Source: an uncultured Ruminococcus sp. (GTDB lineage Bacteria > Bacillota > Clostridia > Oscillospirales > Ruminococcaceae). Taken from it: a stretch of 7,061 nt of DNA. Under the pieces are notes generated by a model that was not told where the DNA came from, did no database searches, and saw nothing but the letters and a program-made list of their open reading frames with translations. The stretch is taken from contig NZ_CAMHRZ010000173.1 in the NCBI RefSeq assembly GCF_946187255.1, forward strand, positions 1 to 7,061, given 5' to 3'. The translations under genes were made by a program, and so were the position numbers. Positions 6,707-7,061 of this stretch are shown piece by piece. How positions within the stretch are numbered: the first letter of the stretch is position 1; every line of letters starts with the position of its first letter.

Positions 6707-6764
6707 GAGGAAAACCTTTCTTCAGTAGGCATCCCACAGCGTACACCATAATTCTTATTTACGT

Positions 6765-7061
6765 TTACGAAATATTCCCAACAAAGTTATAGAATATCTC
6801 GATCCTTCGTGTTTTGTTTACTTTGTCCTTTTCGTAGATGAAAATCTTATCAATAAAATCTCTGAGCTGGTCATACGTCAGTTCGGTAATATCGGTGTAT
6901 TTATCTACGATTTTCAAGAAACGCTCGGTGTTTTCTTCATCTTTCCTGATCTGTTCAAGCTCTGTCGAAAGTTCATTGACAGTCTTCTCAAGCTGTACCT
7001 GCTCTGTTTTATACGTCCCTGAGAGCATAGCATAATCCTCGTCGGACAGTTTCCCAAGAGC
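6765..7061 (-). CDS. Large serine recombinase, C-terminal part (5' end outside window)
   Basis: The frame stays open to the right edge, so the gene begins beyond it; the internal ATG at 7026-7028 is not its start. The visible 98 residues begin ALGKLSDEDYAMLSGTY and continue through a charged coiled coil (QLEKTVNELSTELEQIRK). They end in ERFLKIVDKYTDITELTYDQ, then LRDFIDKIFIYEKD and RRIEIFYNFVGNIS before the TAA. This is the pattern of the DUF4368-type tail found in large serine recombinases of clostridial integrative and mobilizable elements. The catalytic serine domain and zinc ribbon would lie outside the window. Such enzymes usually sit at one end of the element they move, here with the 3' end pointing at the operon. 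The DNA is visibly more AT-rich than the operon. The family call is firm; which element it belongs to cannot be told. Confidence 0.85.
   Translation of the reverse strand, partial: ALGKLSDEDYAMLSGTYKTEQVQLEKTVNELSTELEQIRKDEENTERFLKIVDKYTDITELTYDQLRDFIDKIFIYEKDKVNKTRRIEIFYNFVGNIS

Larger units (their letters stand above)
6286..6764. other. Intergenic region without a supported gene; likely element boundary
   Basis: Overlapping short reading frames occur here, but none has a ribosome binding site plus a recognisable protein. They run through inverted repeats, or through the promoter and terminator. What the stretch holds is the operon-side upstream DNA (6286-6408), a terminator (6409-6434), a large imperfect inverted repeat (6562-6674) and an 18-bp palindrome (6689-6706). 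It lies between the operon promoter and the end of a serine recombinase gene, so an attachment site or element end may be located here. Confidence 0.55.

Noticed and set aside
6463..6749. Two overlapping minus-strand frames of about 90 codons
   Set aside because: They span the inverted repeat and palindrome in two frames at once, which fits repeat DNA rather than a gene; no recognisable protein.
1..7061. CRISPR array or tandem repeat array
   Set aside because: No regularly spaced direct repeats were seen; the repeats present are isolated inverted repeats.

Overview
The window looks like a chromosomal segment of a Gram-positive anaerobe of the Clostridia, most like a Ruminococcus-type gut bacterium. 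This is an inference from family-level features: TagF/TagB-type polyol-phosphate transferases, strong GGAGG ribosome binding sites, hairpin-plus-T terminators and a large serine recombinase with a DUF4368-type tail. No marker gene fixes the species.

Layout. Positions 1-337 carry no gene I can support. They hold several GC-rich hairpins, including a plus-strand terminator at 162-196 nested inside a second perfect inverted repeat (138-218). Positions 348-6285 form one self-contained minus-strand transcription unit. It has a near-consensus extended -10 promoter at 6257-6285, four tightly packed genes, and a Rho-independent terminator at 338-374. In transcription order the genes are: a TagB/TagF-like glycerophosphotransferase of 415 residues (4974-6221); a 902-residue polymerase-like protein with a degenerate glycosyltransferase-2 domain fused ahead of a TagF-like catalytic domain (2230-4938); an integral-membrane acyltransferase of the Acyl_transf_3 family (1163-2233, overlapping the previous gene by ATGA); and an IspD/TarI-family cytidylyltransferase (390-1142). 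To the right, 6286-6764 has no convincing gene. It holds a minus-strand terminator at 6409-6434, a large imperfect inverted repeat (6562-6674) and an 18-bp palindrome (6689-6706). From 6765 to the right edge is the 3' end of a serine recombinase gene, visibly more AT-rich than the operon.

How the genes fit together. The cytidylyltransferase would make a CDP-activated polyol (CDP-ribitol is the best guess from motifs and context). The two cytoplasmic GT-B transferases would use CDP-polyols to prime and extend a polyol-phosphate chain. The membrane acyltransferase would O-acylate the surface polymer. Together they suggest synthesis of a teichoic-acid-like or capsular polyol-phosphate polymer. 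No polyol-phosphate dehydrogenase (TarJ), TagD, TagO/TagA or ABC exporter lies in the window, so those steps must be encoded elsewhere. The recombinase end suggests that an integrative element abuts the upstream side of this operon, with its boundary somewhere in 6435-6764.
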